Shown here piece after piece: positions 1 through 6,051 of a stretch of 6,174 bases of DNA. The notes beneath the pieces are model-generated. The model was not told where the DNA came from, made no database searches, and saw nothing but the letters and a program-made list of their open reading frames with translations. The translations under genes and the position numbers were made by a program. Source of the stretch: Helicobacteraceae bacterium (GTDB lineage: Bacteria; Campylobacterota; Campylobacteria; Campylobacterales; SZUA-545); NCBI GenBank assembly GCA_031273735.1, contig JAISRI010000177.1:1-6174 (forward strand), written 5' to 3'. Positions within the stretch are counted from its first letter, which is position 1; every line of letters begins with the position of its first letter.

Positions 1-8
1 CCCCTAGC

Positions 9-761
9 CTACTCCAACGGTTTGTAGATTTCGCTCGAGTCTATCTTTGCGTAGTCTTTTGGAAGCGCGAACTCTTCGGGCGCGATCGTCTTTTTTTCCG
101 CTTTGATCACGGTTGTTAGGATCAATCCGCCGCCCGGATCGTATTCTACGGTTCTGATCGGATAGCCCTGTTTCATCAGTTTGACGTATTCGTCGCTTAG
201 CTCTACGCGCGTTTTCGAGCTAGGCGCGCTCGTTCCGTTTAGCCACAGCATAATTTCGCTTAGTTTTTTTGGATCGATTTCGCTATTCGCGGTTAATGTC
301 CGCGCTATAAACAGCTCTTTTTTTAGCTCGCCGTTTTCCAAAATCTGATATTTTTCGCCCGTAAAACCGCCAACGCTAAAGCTCTCTTTTACCCGCTTAA
401 TCTCGACTGGCTTCTCTTCCGTCTCTTCGGCGGCTGGAAAGAGGTCTTCTTCTTCGTTCATCTCGCTCATAGCGTTTTTGCGCAGATCGGCGATCACGTC
501 GTTTAATTTACCGCCAAAATAGCGCTTTTCTTTATCGTTCAAAAAATAGACGGTTTCTTTTTTCAGATCGATAATAAGCGTTTCGCCTGCGGTTTGGTTT
601 TTGTAACGCCCAGAATCCATCGCGATACGACTGTAAAATTTGTCGCCGCCCGCGTATGTCGTTACCTCGTCGATCGCCCAACCCGCGTCGAGCGACAGAG
701 CAAAAACGAGCGGCGCAAGCGGCGCTACTAAACGCATCTTTAATCTTTGTTCGTAGTTCAT
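9..761 (-). CDS. Exported DUF4412/LolA-like protein (putative)
   Basis: This gene encodes a 250-aa protein. Its hydrophobic N-terminus (LVAPLAPLVFALSLDAGWA, residues 11-29) follows a basic stretch and looks like a Sec signal peptide cut after A29, so the mature protein would be periplasmic or at the outer membrane. The mature part has alternating strands such as TLIIDLKKETVYFLNDKEKRYF (61-82 region) and ends with PEEFALPKDYAKI (228-240). That style, an 'IIDL..K..Y.L...KK.Y' strand pair followed by a C-terminal 'P..F.LP..Y', is what I associate with DUF4412 and LolA-like lipid-binding folds; this is recognition from memory. An acidic linker (about 100-120) interrupts the fold. The start at 761 lies two bases after the rnhB stop (TAActATG), which suggests translational coupling. 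An alternative start at 737 gives 242 aa with a shorter signal peptide. Neither start has a good Shine-Dalgarno sequence. An upstream ATG at 815 would overlap rnhB by 52 bases and bury the signal peptide. Function unknown; no lipobox cysteine is visible. Confidence 0.8.
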   Translation of the reverse strand: MNYEQRLKMRLVAPLAPLVFALSLDAGWAIDEVTTYAGGDKFYSRIAMDSGRYKNQTAGETLIIDLKKETVYFLNDKEKRYFGGKLNDVIADLRKNAMSEMNEEEDLFPAAEETEEKPVEIKRVKESFSVGGFTGEKYQILENGELKKELFIARTLTANSEIDPKKLSEIMLWLNGTSAPSSKTRVELSDEYVKLMKQGYPIRTVEYDPGGGLILTTVIKAEKKTIAPEEFALPKDYAKIDSSEIYKPLE

Positions 762-763
762 AG

Positions 764-1336
764 TTAATAGTTTAGCGAATTTTTCGCGAAAAGATCGATA
801 GTTTTCAGATCGCATCCTTTGAAACTTCTCCGATGAAACGGCGTTAAACCAAACGCGGCGATCGCCTTCAAGTGCGCCTGAACGCCGTAGCCCTGATGGC
901 GATCGAAGCCGTATTGCTGGTAGTTTTCGGCGAGTTGTAGCAAAGCGCGATCTTTGGAGACTTTTGCGAGTATGCTTGCCGCCGCGACTTGCGCCACGCT
1001 TGCGTCGGCTTTAACCCGCGTTTCTACGCCGCTAACGCCATACGAGCAATTGCCGTCGAAAAGATAGCGATCGGCTTTGATCGCGGCTTTGATCTCTATT
1101 AAACCCGCTTTTAAGCACGCGCTTAACCCTTTTTCGTCGATCTCGCCCGCGCTAAACAAAACGATATGAAAAACGGCGTTTTTTTGGATCGTCTCAAATA
1201 ATTCGGCGCGTTTTTCGCGCGTTAGTTTTTTAGAATCGTCTAACCCTTTGATCGAACGCTCTAAAACCGCCCCCGCGATCGCCATAGGACCAGCCAAACA
1301 CCCGCGCCCCGCCTCGTCTATCCCGCATAAAACCAT
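764..1336 (-). CDS. rnhB: Ribonuclease HII
   Basis: This is a complete 190-aa ribonuclease HII, the usual length for bacterial enzymes. It cuts the RNA strand of RNA-DNA hybrids and starts ribonucleotide excision repair by nicking 5' of single ribonucleotides in DNA. The start motif GIDEAGRG (5-12) gives the catalytic D7 and E8 and the GRG loop that reads the ribonucleotide. D111, in KADASVAQVAAASILAK, and D129, in SKDR, fit the other two metal-binding acids. GLDDSKKL (31-38), HQGYGV (147-152, with the junction-sensing Tyr150) and FHRRSF (167-172) are further family blocks. No key residue is missing. GGGAG and GAAAG lie upstream of the ATG at 1336, and a promoter-like sequence lies at 1372-1401. 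The stop codon is two bases before the start of the exported protein gene downstream, so the two probably form an operon. Confidence 0.97.
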   Translation of the reverse strand: MVLCGIDEAGRGCLAGPMAIAGAVLERSIKGLDDSKKLTREKRAELFETIQKNAVFHIVLFSAGEIDEKGLSACLKAGLIEIKAAIKADRYLFDGNCSYGVSGVETRVKADASVAQVAAASILAKVSKDRALLQLAENYQQYGFDRHQGYGVQAHLKAIAAFGLTPFHRRSFKGCDLKTIDLFAKNSLNY

Positions 1337-1371
1337 TCGCTTTCTAACTCCCGCCCGTTAAAATCGCCGTA

Positions 1372-1401
1372 ATTTTAATAAAATCGCCTTGCGATTATCA
1401 A
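1372..1401 (-). promoter_or_regulatory. Candidate sigma70-type promoter for rnhB
   Basis: Reading the minus strand, TTGATA (1401-1396) is followed after 18 bases by TAAAAT (1377-1372). Each matches the -35 or -10 consensus at five of six positions, and the -10 lies about 35 bases before the rnhB ATG. The spacer contains a short hairpin, AATCGC-AAG-GCGATT (1396-1382), followed by TTATT, so the same DNA could instead weakly terminate the TPR gene upstream. Campylobacterota promoters often lack a -35 box, so this match could be chance. Confidence 0.4.
1382..1396 (-). terminator. Weak terminator-like hairpin after the TPR gene
   Basis: On the minus strand a 6-bp stem (AATCGC/GCGATT) with a 3-base loop (AAG) is followed by TTATTAAAATT. 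It lies about 20 bases past the TPR gene stop and could act as a small rho-independent terminator. The stem is short and only half GC, and it overlaps the candidate rnhB promoter, so this is uncertain. Confidence 0.25.
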
Positions 1402-1416
1402 ACGCGCCTTTTGCGG

Positions 1417-1854
1417 CTAATCGCTTAGCGCATTCTTATATTTTAAGAACTTGAACGAGATGCAGTCGCCTAAATCGCAGGCTTTTCTAGCGTCGCTTGT
1501 CGCGTTTTTGTAATCGCCTAAATAATAGTAAGCGTTCCCGCGATTTCCGTAAGCCGTCGCAAACTGCGGATCGAGACTGATCTCTTGCGTATATTGTTTA
1601 ACGGCTTCTTGATAATCGCCTCTTTCTTGAGCCGCAACGCCGCGATCAAACGCGCTATCTACCAAGCGCTTATACGCCAAATACTTATATGTAAAATATC
1701 CCGCCGCCGTTAAAACTAAAACGATTAGCGTAGTCGCGCCGATTATTTTTTTGAGCGACTTACGCTTTTTTTGCGGTTGCGCGGCGCTTACGATAGATAG
1801 ACTTCGATCACCGTGCAGAACAAGCGCTAATAGATCGACGATTTCGGTAGCCAT
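1417..1854 (-). CDS. C-terminal part of a frameshifted membrane-anchored TPR protein
   Basis: Read alone from ATG 1854 this is 145 aa. It has a basic stretch KKRKSLKK (29-36), one strong membrane helix (about 37-58, IIGATTLIVLVLTAAGYF), and then two TPR units: about 68-96 (AFDRGVAAQERGDYQEAVKQ...LDP) and 97-130 (AYGNRGNAYYYLGDYKNA...). The positive charge before the helix places the N-terminus in the cytoplasm and the TPRs in the periplasm, where they would bind a protein partner. The ATG at 1854 has no convincing Shine-Dalgarno sequence and lies inside the neighbouring open frame. The same frame stays open further upstream, reading RQIRSLSQDRFIEES before the Met, back to an A7 run at 1900-1906. 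This is therefore most likely the second part of one 229-aa protein starting at 2107, not a separate gene. Partner and process are unknown. Confidence 0.75.
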   Translation of the reverse strand: MATEIVDLLALVLHGDRSLSIVSAAQPQKKRKSLKKIIGATTLIVLVLTAAGYFTYKYLAYKRLVDSAFDRGVAAQERGDYQEAVKQYTQEISLDPQFATAYGNRGNAYYYLGDYKNATSDARKACDLGDCISFKFLKYKNALSD

Positions 1855-2107
1855 AGATTCTTCTATAAAACGATCTTGACTTAACGATCGTATCTGTCGT
1901 TTTTTTGCATATCGCTAGATCGTTTGCGTTTGCGATCTCTTGCGCCGCTCCCGCTTCGATCGCGATTAGCAATAAATGCCGTTCTTTCTTAAACTCGTTC
2001 TTTGAATAGTCGCCCAAAAGCGCTTTTGCTTTTGCGGCGTTTATTGGCGCCTCTTTGCCCTGTTCATTTACCAATCGCTCTAAGATCGATACAAAATTCG
2101 CGTCCAT
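1808..2107 (-). CDS. N-terminal part of the frameshifted TPR protein
   Basis: This 99-aa frame starts at ATG 2107 with a strong Shine-Dalgarno sequence (AAAAAGGGGG, six bases before ATG), so translation of the whole locus should begin here. Residues 1-69 (MDANFVSILERLVNEQGK..., to AICKK) form a coherent, predominantly helical, cytoplasmic module. After K69 the sequence turns into Arg/Ser-rich text (KSRSFYRRIYGYRNRR) typical of an out-of-frame read and then stops. Removing one A from the A7 run at 1900-1906 joins K69 directly to RQIRSLSQDRFIEES and then to the membrane helix and TPR part, giving 229 aa. From memory, a similar N-terminal block ending in 'EIVDLLALVL.G' before a variable linker occurs in other bacterial proteins, which supports one original gene. 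The cause may be a real mutation, slippage or a sequencing error. Confidence 0.7.
   Translation of the reverse strand: MDANFVSILERLVNEQGKEAPINAAKAKALLGDYSKNEFKKERHLLLIAIEAGAAQEIANANDLAICKKTTDTIVKSRSFYRRIYGYRNRRSISACSAR
1900..1906 (-). other. A7 homopolymer: frameshift site joining two halves of one gene
   Basis: The coding strand reads TGC AAAAAAA CGACAG. With seven A the frame runs into a stop at 1808; with six it continues as C-K-K-R-Q-I-R into the membrane/TPR frame. A ribosomal -1 slip would not rescue it, because that frame reaches TAA within ten codons. Restoring the frame needs loss of one base (or gain of two), as can happen when RNA polymerase slips on an A run, or it reflects a true indel or base-calling error. 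Confidence 0.75.
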
Positions 2108-2113
2108 TTTTAT

Positions 2114-2123
2114 CCCCCTTTTT
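2114..2123 (-). promoter_or_regulatory. Strong ribosome binding site for the TPR locus
   Basis: The minus strand reads AAAAAGGGGGATAAAATG, with the purine run ending six bases before the ATG at 2107. It is the best ribosome binding site in this part of the window and decides that translation of the broken TPR locus starts at 2107, not at 1854. A TATAAC hexamer at 2131-2126 just upstream could be a -10 box giving a very short leader, but I would not call a promoter on that alone. Confidence 0.6.
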
Positions 2124-2158
2124 CCGTTATAGTCTTAGTCGTTTTTCGCAATTTTTCT

Positions 2159-2194
2159 CGTCGCGTTGCGAAGCGTCGGCTTCGCAATGCGACG
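2159..2194. repeat. 16-bp perfect-length hairpin, possibly a decayed GCGGGAAT repeat
   Basis: Arms 2159-2174 and 2179-2194 pair over all 16 positions (one G-T pair at 2165/2188) around the loop GTCG. The stem is GC-rich and would fold in RNA from either strand. No T tract follows on either side, so it is not a classical rho-independent terminator. Immediately to the right, CGCGGGAATAACC (2203-2215 region) resembles one end of the GCGGGAATCC elements found near 5900 and 6000, so this may be an eroded relative of those repeats. It sits between the large exported gene and the TPR gene and could protect or separate their transcripts. Confidence 0.6.
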
Positions 2195-2289
2195 GGAAGG
2201 GACGCGGGAATAACCGAAAAATCAAAAACGTGTAACGATATTTACGGCGTTCTGCGCAAATTGACGATCGTTTAACAAGAATCAATCGG

Positions 2290-5200
2290 TTACTCCTCGT
2301 TGGAGTCGCTTGATTCTTCCTGATCAGGATCGTCGGGGTCGCTCGGTTCCTCCTCGCTGACGACCGTCTCTTCGATCTCGTGATCGAGGTCGATCGGCGC
2401 TTCCTGATCGGGATCGACCGGTTCCTCCTCGTTCGCCGTTACTCTGCGCGGATCGACGATCGTTTGGTTGGAATCGATCGGCGTTAAATTGATCGTCCCA
2501 TTTGTATCGTTAAAGTATCCGTAGGCAAGTCGATCGCGCTCTTTATGATAAAAATAAAATAGATCGCCTTGTTGCGAAAGGGTATAGACAATTCTACCCA
2601 CAGTAACGCCGTCTAAATCGAGATCAGAGCTAATAGGCGTTCCGCTAATTGGAAAAGACAGGTTTTTGGATTGATATACTATAGCTGTTGTATTGCTATC
2701 GGTCGCGTTATATTCGTTGTCGCTTAAAGAAAGCTGAACGCCGCTATTAGTCGGCGCGCCATAGTTATCCACCCACGCTTTATAATTTTGTCCGTCCAAA
2801 TCAAACGCGATCGGCGTAACGTTCTCATGCGTTCCGTCCGTAATTGCGTTAACCGAAAGCAGATGCGTTCCTTTGTAAAGCGGCGCGTAAAAAAGCCGTC
2901 GCGAGTCGGATTGTAAGCCGTTTGGCGCTTCGCCTATGATCCTTAAATCGTAAAAAGGTTTATGATGATCATAATTTATCTCGTAAAGCGAAAGGATATT
3001 TAATCTCTCTTGCGCTCCCTCGTAGATCAGCTCCGCGCTATTGCCGTTGTCGGATAGATTACCCTCGTATATATATATTTTTGCCGCCTCTTTACGATCG
3101 ATAATTAAACCGCTGCGATTTCCCCCGCTTTCTTTCGTATCGAAGGCGTATTCGATCGGGCGCGGTTTGCGGTTATCAAATGTTAGCCGCTCGTCCAAAA
3201 CGCTAGCGCCAAGTCCGCTTGTCAAATACAACCCCAAGCCCGTTTGCGGCGCGTTAAACGGCTTTTCGCTCAGCGCTTCTAAATCGCGATCGTTAAGCTC
3301 CGCAAAGTAGTTGTGGCTTGCCCCGTTTTTTAGAAGCGGCGCGCTTCGCCCGTCGATATGCAAAAATACGTTTTCGGGCATCTCGATCGGATTTTGCGTT
3401 ATAGCGTCAAATCCATTCGCGTCGATCGAAATATCTAAAGAGATATTGTTGCGCGTTTTTGCGATCGCGTTCGATCCGTTTGAATCGAATATATTTGAAT
3501 ATCTGCGCGTTATCTTACTATTTAGCTCTTTCGCGCCGCTTGTTACGGCGCTTTGAGCGCCGCTCTGCCGCATATAAACCCAATAACCGCGATCTTTATG
3601 CAACTTATAAAGGTTAAAGCGCGAAAGAGCGTTTCGTTGGCTATCGACGGGGACGGTTAGATCGGCTTGCCGCCATAAGATAGTTTTGTCGTCTCTCGTA
3701 ACGCCGCTTACGATAATATCCGGCGCGCTAGAATCTCCGGCGGCGCGTTGTAAATTATAAAGAGCGCCGTCAATAGGAAAATCCGCGCTAAATTGCGCCG
3801 TAAAACTTAGATCGTCGGTTAAAACCGCCGCTTTGTAAGGCGTGCCGTTTTCGTCGATCGCCGCGCTTGAAAGCGCCGTATGCGAATATACCTCGTCGAT
3901 CGCGCCTTTTGCCGTTTGATTACTCTCCTCGTAGAGATAGCGATCGGTAAATTGAGAGCGTTTTCCAAGCTCTTTTAGCTCGAAGTCTCTAGTAGCGATC
4001 GAGCTTAATAAAATGCGATTTGGCGAAACCTTATACGCGATAATGCCCGTAGAGCTGGTATAGCCGTTAATTTCGCTTGCAATATCGCTATTATATGCAA
4101 TAAAAACGTCCGAAACGCCGCGTAATAAAAACTCTTCGCCCGACAAAGCGTCGTCGTAATCAAAAAGCCGTAAAAAGGTCGTATCTCGCGCATATAATCT
4201 TTTATTAGCGGATACCAAGACGGTTTTATATTCGTCGCTAAAATCTTCGTCGATCAGAACGGCGCCGCTCTTTGTCAAACTATTTGTCGCCAAAGCCGAA
4301 TTGATTGCTCTTAAAACGGCTTCATAGTTTGTCGCGCCGCTAAGATCGATCGCGCTCATTATATTATCGCCCGCAAAGCCGATCTGTATTGCGGCGTTTT
4401 TTTGATTTAGAGCGTTCGCGCCAAAAAGCGCCTCGTTTGCTCTTAGCGCCAAAATATGCTCGTCTACTCGCGTCATATTAAAAATTGGCGTTTCGATCGC
4501 GCCCGATAATAGCTCTTGATTGGCGACGGTTTTTAATCCGTTTGCCGTAACGCCAAAATCCTCGTCGCTAATCAAAACGATCCCATCGCCGCCGCTCGCG
4601 TTTTTGGCGGGATACGCTCTGATCTTCCAGCCATTTTCGCCCTTTTGATTTAGCTCGTATATATTGCGGTTAAACTCTTTTGCCGCGTCGGCGGCGGAGC
4701 TTACGTTAATTTTAACGATATTTTTCGCAAAATTATCTCTAACCTGTAAGCCTACAAGATTCGCGCTTGGCGCGAAAACTGCGGAAGGCGTGTGCCGTAA
4801 AAAGCTATCGTTAAAACTAAGCATATTCCAGCCGCTATTTAGCTTATTACTATAAACCTCTTTGGTTAGATCGCTTGCGGCTAAAATTAACCCCGCGTTT
4901 GCGTTGTTTGGCGCGTCGATCCTAACCCAATAGGCTTTGCCCGCCTCAAAATGATCGAAGTCGTTATTTTGGCTCTTTGAATTAAAAATCGCCCATGTTT
5001 GCGAGGCTTGATTCCACGAATAGGCGATAAGCGAACCGTCCAATAGTTTTTGGCGACCGCCCGTTATGATCGAGTTATTGACGCAATAAAGGCTGTGGCA
5101 CGAAACCGAAAAGTAATCGAACGCGCTTAAATTATTGTCGCTTAGATTCGCGTCGATCAGATCGAGAATACGCGAAACTTCCGTAGCCGAATCTTTTTTC

Positions 5201-5730
5201 GCTTCGAGCGTAGCGGGCGCGCCTTGAGTATATTTGGGATCAAAAACGCCCTGCATAACCAATCCGTTATCATTGAACTTAATATAAAAAGTTTTACCCT
5301 TATAATCCTCTTGAAAGCGAATCTCTAAATCGGCTTTTCTGCCTTCGCCCGCGCTTGCTACAAACATTCCCAACATAGATTTATTAGCGTTTTTATTAAG
5401 GATTTCATAGTTGATCGCGGCGGTAATCAAACCAGAATCGTTTTTCAGAATTTTAAGCCCGATCGTAGAGAGAACTTCGTCGCCTTGATCGTGGTTTATT
5501 GAAGAGTTAATCGCGCCGTCGCTTAAACGATCCCGCGTAAAATTGCCATCGTCGTCGTTGTAGTCTTTGATAGTCGTCCAGTCGCCGCCGCTTTCAAAGC
5601 CAAGCGGCGATTTCTGAACAAAGCCGTTGATTCCGATAAGCCGCCACGCGCCGTTTTCCAGCGGAACCTGATAAACGTTCGCCGCTACTAGATAAATTGC
5701 GATAAAAAGCCAAACAAACGCGTAACGCAT
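2290..5730 (-). CDS. Large exported protein of unknown function with acidic C-terminal tail
   Basis: This gene encodes a 1146-aa protein that I cannot assign to a family. Residues 1-18 (MRYAFVWLFIAIYLVAAN) are a clear Sec signal peptide, so it is exported to the periplasm or cell surface. The mature chain is rich in Asn, Asp, Ser and short beta-type strands, with no further membrane helix. The only two cysteines are C211 and C216 (CHSLYC), a likely disulfide. Short aromatic motifs recur: NGAWRLIGINGF (26-37), GKAYWVRID (264-272), SGWNMLSFND (299-308), NGWKIRAYP (366-374) and RGYWVYMR (714-721). They recall the 'GWNLLS ... GKGYWV' pattern of some secreted beta-rich proteins. Residues 1099-1146 form a strongly acidic tail with a duplicated EEEPxDP...DPDQE unit. 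There is no LPxTG, autotransporter barrel or type IX sorting signal that I can see. The start is fixed by AAAGGA seven bases before ATG. It stands alone between two spacers longer than 180 bp. A surface or adhesin-like role is only a guess. Confidence 0.93.
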   Translation of the reverse strand: MRYAFVWLFIAIYLVAANVYQVPLENGAWRLIGINGFVQKSPLGFESGGDWTTIKDYNDDDGNFTRDRLSDGAINSSINHDQGDEVLSTIGLKILKNDSGLITAAINYEILNKNANKSMLGMFVASAGEGRKADLEIRFQEDYKGKTFYIKFNDNGLVMQGVFDPKYTQGAPATLEAKKDSATEVSRILDLIDANLSDNNLSAFDYFSVSCHSLYCVNNSIITGGRQKLLDGSLIAYSWNQASQTWAIFNSKSQNNDFDHFEAGKAYWVRIDAPNNANAGLILAASDLTKEVYSNKLNSGWNMLSFNDSFLRHTPSAVFAPSANLVGLQVRDNFAKNIVKINVSSAADAAKEFNRNIYELNQKGENGWKIRAYPAKNASGGDGIVLISDEDFGVTANGLKTVANQELLSGAIETPIFNMTRVDEHILALRANEALFGANALNQKNAAIQIGFAGDNIMSAIDLSGATNYEAVLRAINSALATNSLTKSGAVLIDEDFSDEYKTVLVSANKRLYARDTTFLRLFDYDDALSGEEFLLRGVSDVFIAYNSDIASEINGYTSSTGIIAYKVSPNRILLSSIATRDFELKELGKRSQFTDRYLYEESNQTAKGAIDEVYSHTALSSAAIDENGTPYKAAVLTDDLSFTAQFSADFPIDGALYNLQRAAGDSSAPDIIVSGVTRDDKTILWRQADLTVPVDSQRNALSRFNLYKLHKDRGYWVYMRQSGAQSAVTSGAKELNSKITRRYSNIFDSNGSNAIAKTRNNISLDISIDANGFDAITQNPIEMPENVFLHIDGRSAPLLKNGASHNYFAELNDRDLEALSEKPFNAPQTGLGLYLTSGLGASVLDERLTFDNRKPRPIEYAFDTKESGGNRSGLIIDRKEAAKIYIYEGNLSDNGNSAELIYEGAQERLNILSLYEINYDHHKPFYDLRIIGEAPNGLQSDSRRLFYAPLYKGTHLLSVNAITDGTHENVTPIAFDLDGQNYKAWVDNYGAPTNSGVQLSLSDNEYNATDSNTTAIVYQSKNLSFPISGTPISSDLDLDGVTVGRIVYTLSQQGDLFYFYHKERDRLAYGYFNDTNGTINLTPIDSNQTIVDPRRVTANEEEPVDPDQEAPIDLDHEIEETVVSEEEPSDPDDPDQEESSDSNEE
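2317..2432 (-). repeat. Internal duplication coding the acidic EEEPxDPDQE tail
   Basis: Within the 3' end of the large gene, 2317-2357 and 2401-2432 are near copies: both begin TTCCTGATC(A/G)GGATCG on the plus strand and end GGTTCCTCCTCG. The first copy has an extra 9 bases, which accounts for the additional Asp-Asp-Pro in the protein. They encode EEEPSDPDDPDQE and EEEPVDPDQE. This looks like a local duplication that lengthened the acidic tail. Confidence 0.65.
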
Positions 5731-5737
5731 TTATAAT

Positions 5738-5743
5738 TCCTTT
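5738..5743 (-). promoter_or_regulatory. Ribosome binding site of the large exported protein
   Basis: AAAGGA on the minus strand lies seven bases before the ATG at 5730, which is a good match and spacing. It confirms this Met, directly followed by the signal peptide, as the start. Confidence 0.7.
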
Positions 5744-5884
5744 CGTTTTTTTGCTTAATTAGCAACTACCATTCCACAAATAGCAATAAATCCCCCAACA
5801 ACTTTAGGCGAATCGCTAGAATCCAAACAAGAAACCCAACGTATTCAAAAAAACCTTAGATTACGCCTTAAACCTTCGTTCTAT

Positions 5885-5930
5885 GTCATTCCCGCGACGA
5901 AACGTCCATCGCAAAGGAAGGCGGGAATCC
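5885..5930. repeat. GTCATTCCCGCG...GCGGGAATCC element, copy 1
   Basis: A 46-bp element bounded by the inverted arms ATTCCCGC (5888-5895) and GCGGGAAT (5921-5928). Its first 16 bases (GTCATTCCCGCGACGA) and its last 16 (AGGAAGGCGGGAATCC) are shared with copy 2 at 5987-6051. Such ATTCCC...GGGAAT palindromic units are a widespread class of small intergenic repeats (REP/dRS3-like), often present in many copies per genome. The centre is shorter here than in copy 2. Confidence 0.8.
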
Positions 5931-5986
5931 AAACCAAAACCAACGTATTCCTAAACTCGTCTTTAATGCGACAAAACCCACAAACA

Positions 5987-6051
5987 GTCATTCCCGCGAC
6001 GAAGCGATAACTTCCGCAGGAAGCGCCAATCGCGGAGGAAGGCGGGAATCC
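5987..6051. repeat. GTCATTCCCGCG...GCGGGAATCC element, copy 2
   Basis: A 65-bp element in the same orientation as copy 1, with outer arms ATTCCCGC (5990-5997) and GCGGGAAT (6042-6049). Two nested inverted pairs lie inside: GCGAT (6004-6008) with ATCGC (6029-6033), and CTTCC (6011-6015) with GGAAG (6019-6023). The whole can fold into a long, interrupted hairpin. It begins about 20 bases past the lepA stop on the minus strand and may end or stabilise the lepA transcript, although no U tract follows. Confidence 0.8.

Noticed and set aside
2002..2235. Plus-strand open frame of 77 codons across the TPR gene start and the hairpin
   Set aside because: It runs antisense through a coherent gene and the hairpin, has an Arg/Ser/Phe-rich composition typical of shadow frames, and no ribosome binding site that I can see.
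2224..2247. Possible terminator after the large gene (GTAA...TTAC stem followed by T5 on the minus strand)
   Set aside because: The stem is only four AT-rich pairs and the T run is short; too weak to list.
3041..3556. Two consecutive plus-strand open frames of 89 and 81 codons inside the large gene
   Set aside because: They are antisense to a long continuous coding frame with a signal peptide and good start; low stop density in this composition explains them.
4005..4193. Minus-strand frame of 62 codons inside the large gene
   Set aside because: A different frame of the same strand within the large gene, without a start signal or recognisable domain.
4664..4855. Plus-strand frame of 63 codons, hydrophobic, inside the large gene
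   Set aside because: Antisense to the large gene, no ribosome binding site; Leu/Ala richness follows from reading the complementary strand.
2290..5730. Large protein as an autotransporter or LPxTG-anchored adhesin
   Set aside because: No C-terminal beta-barrel, no terminal aromatic residue and no sorting motif; the chain ends in an acidic tail.
5885..6051. Possible CRISPR array from the two similar repeats
   Set aside because: Only two units, differing in length and centre, with self-complementary ends; this is a palindromic intergenic repeat, and no cas gene is present.
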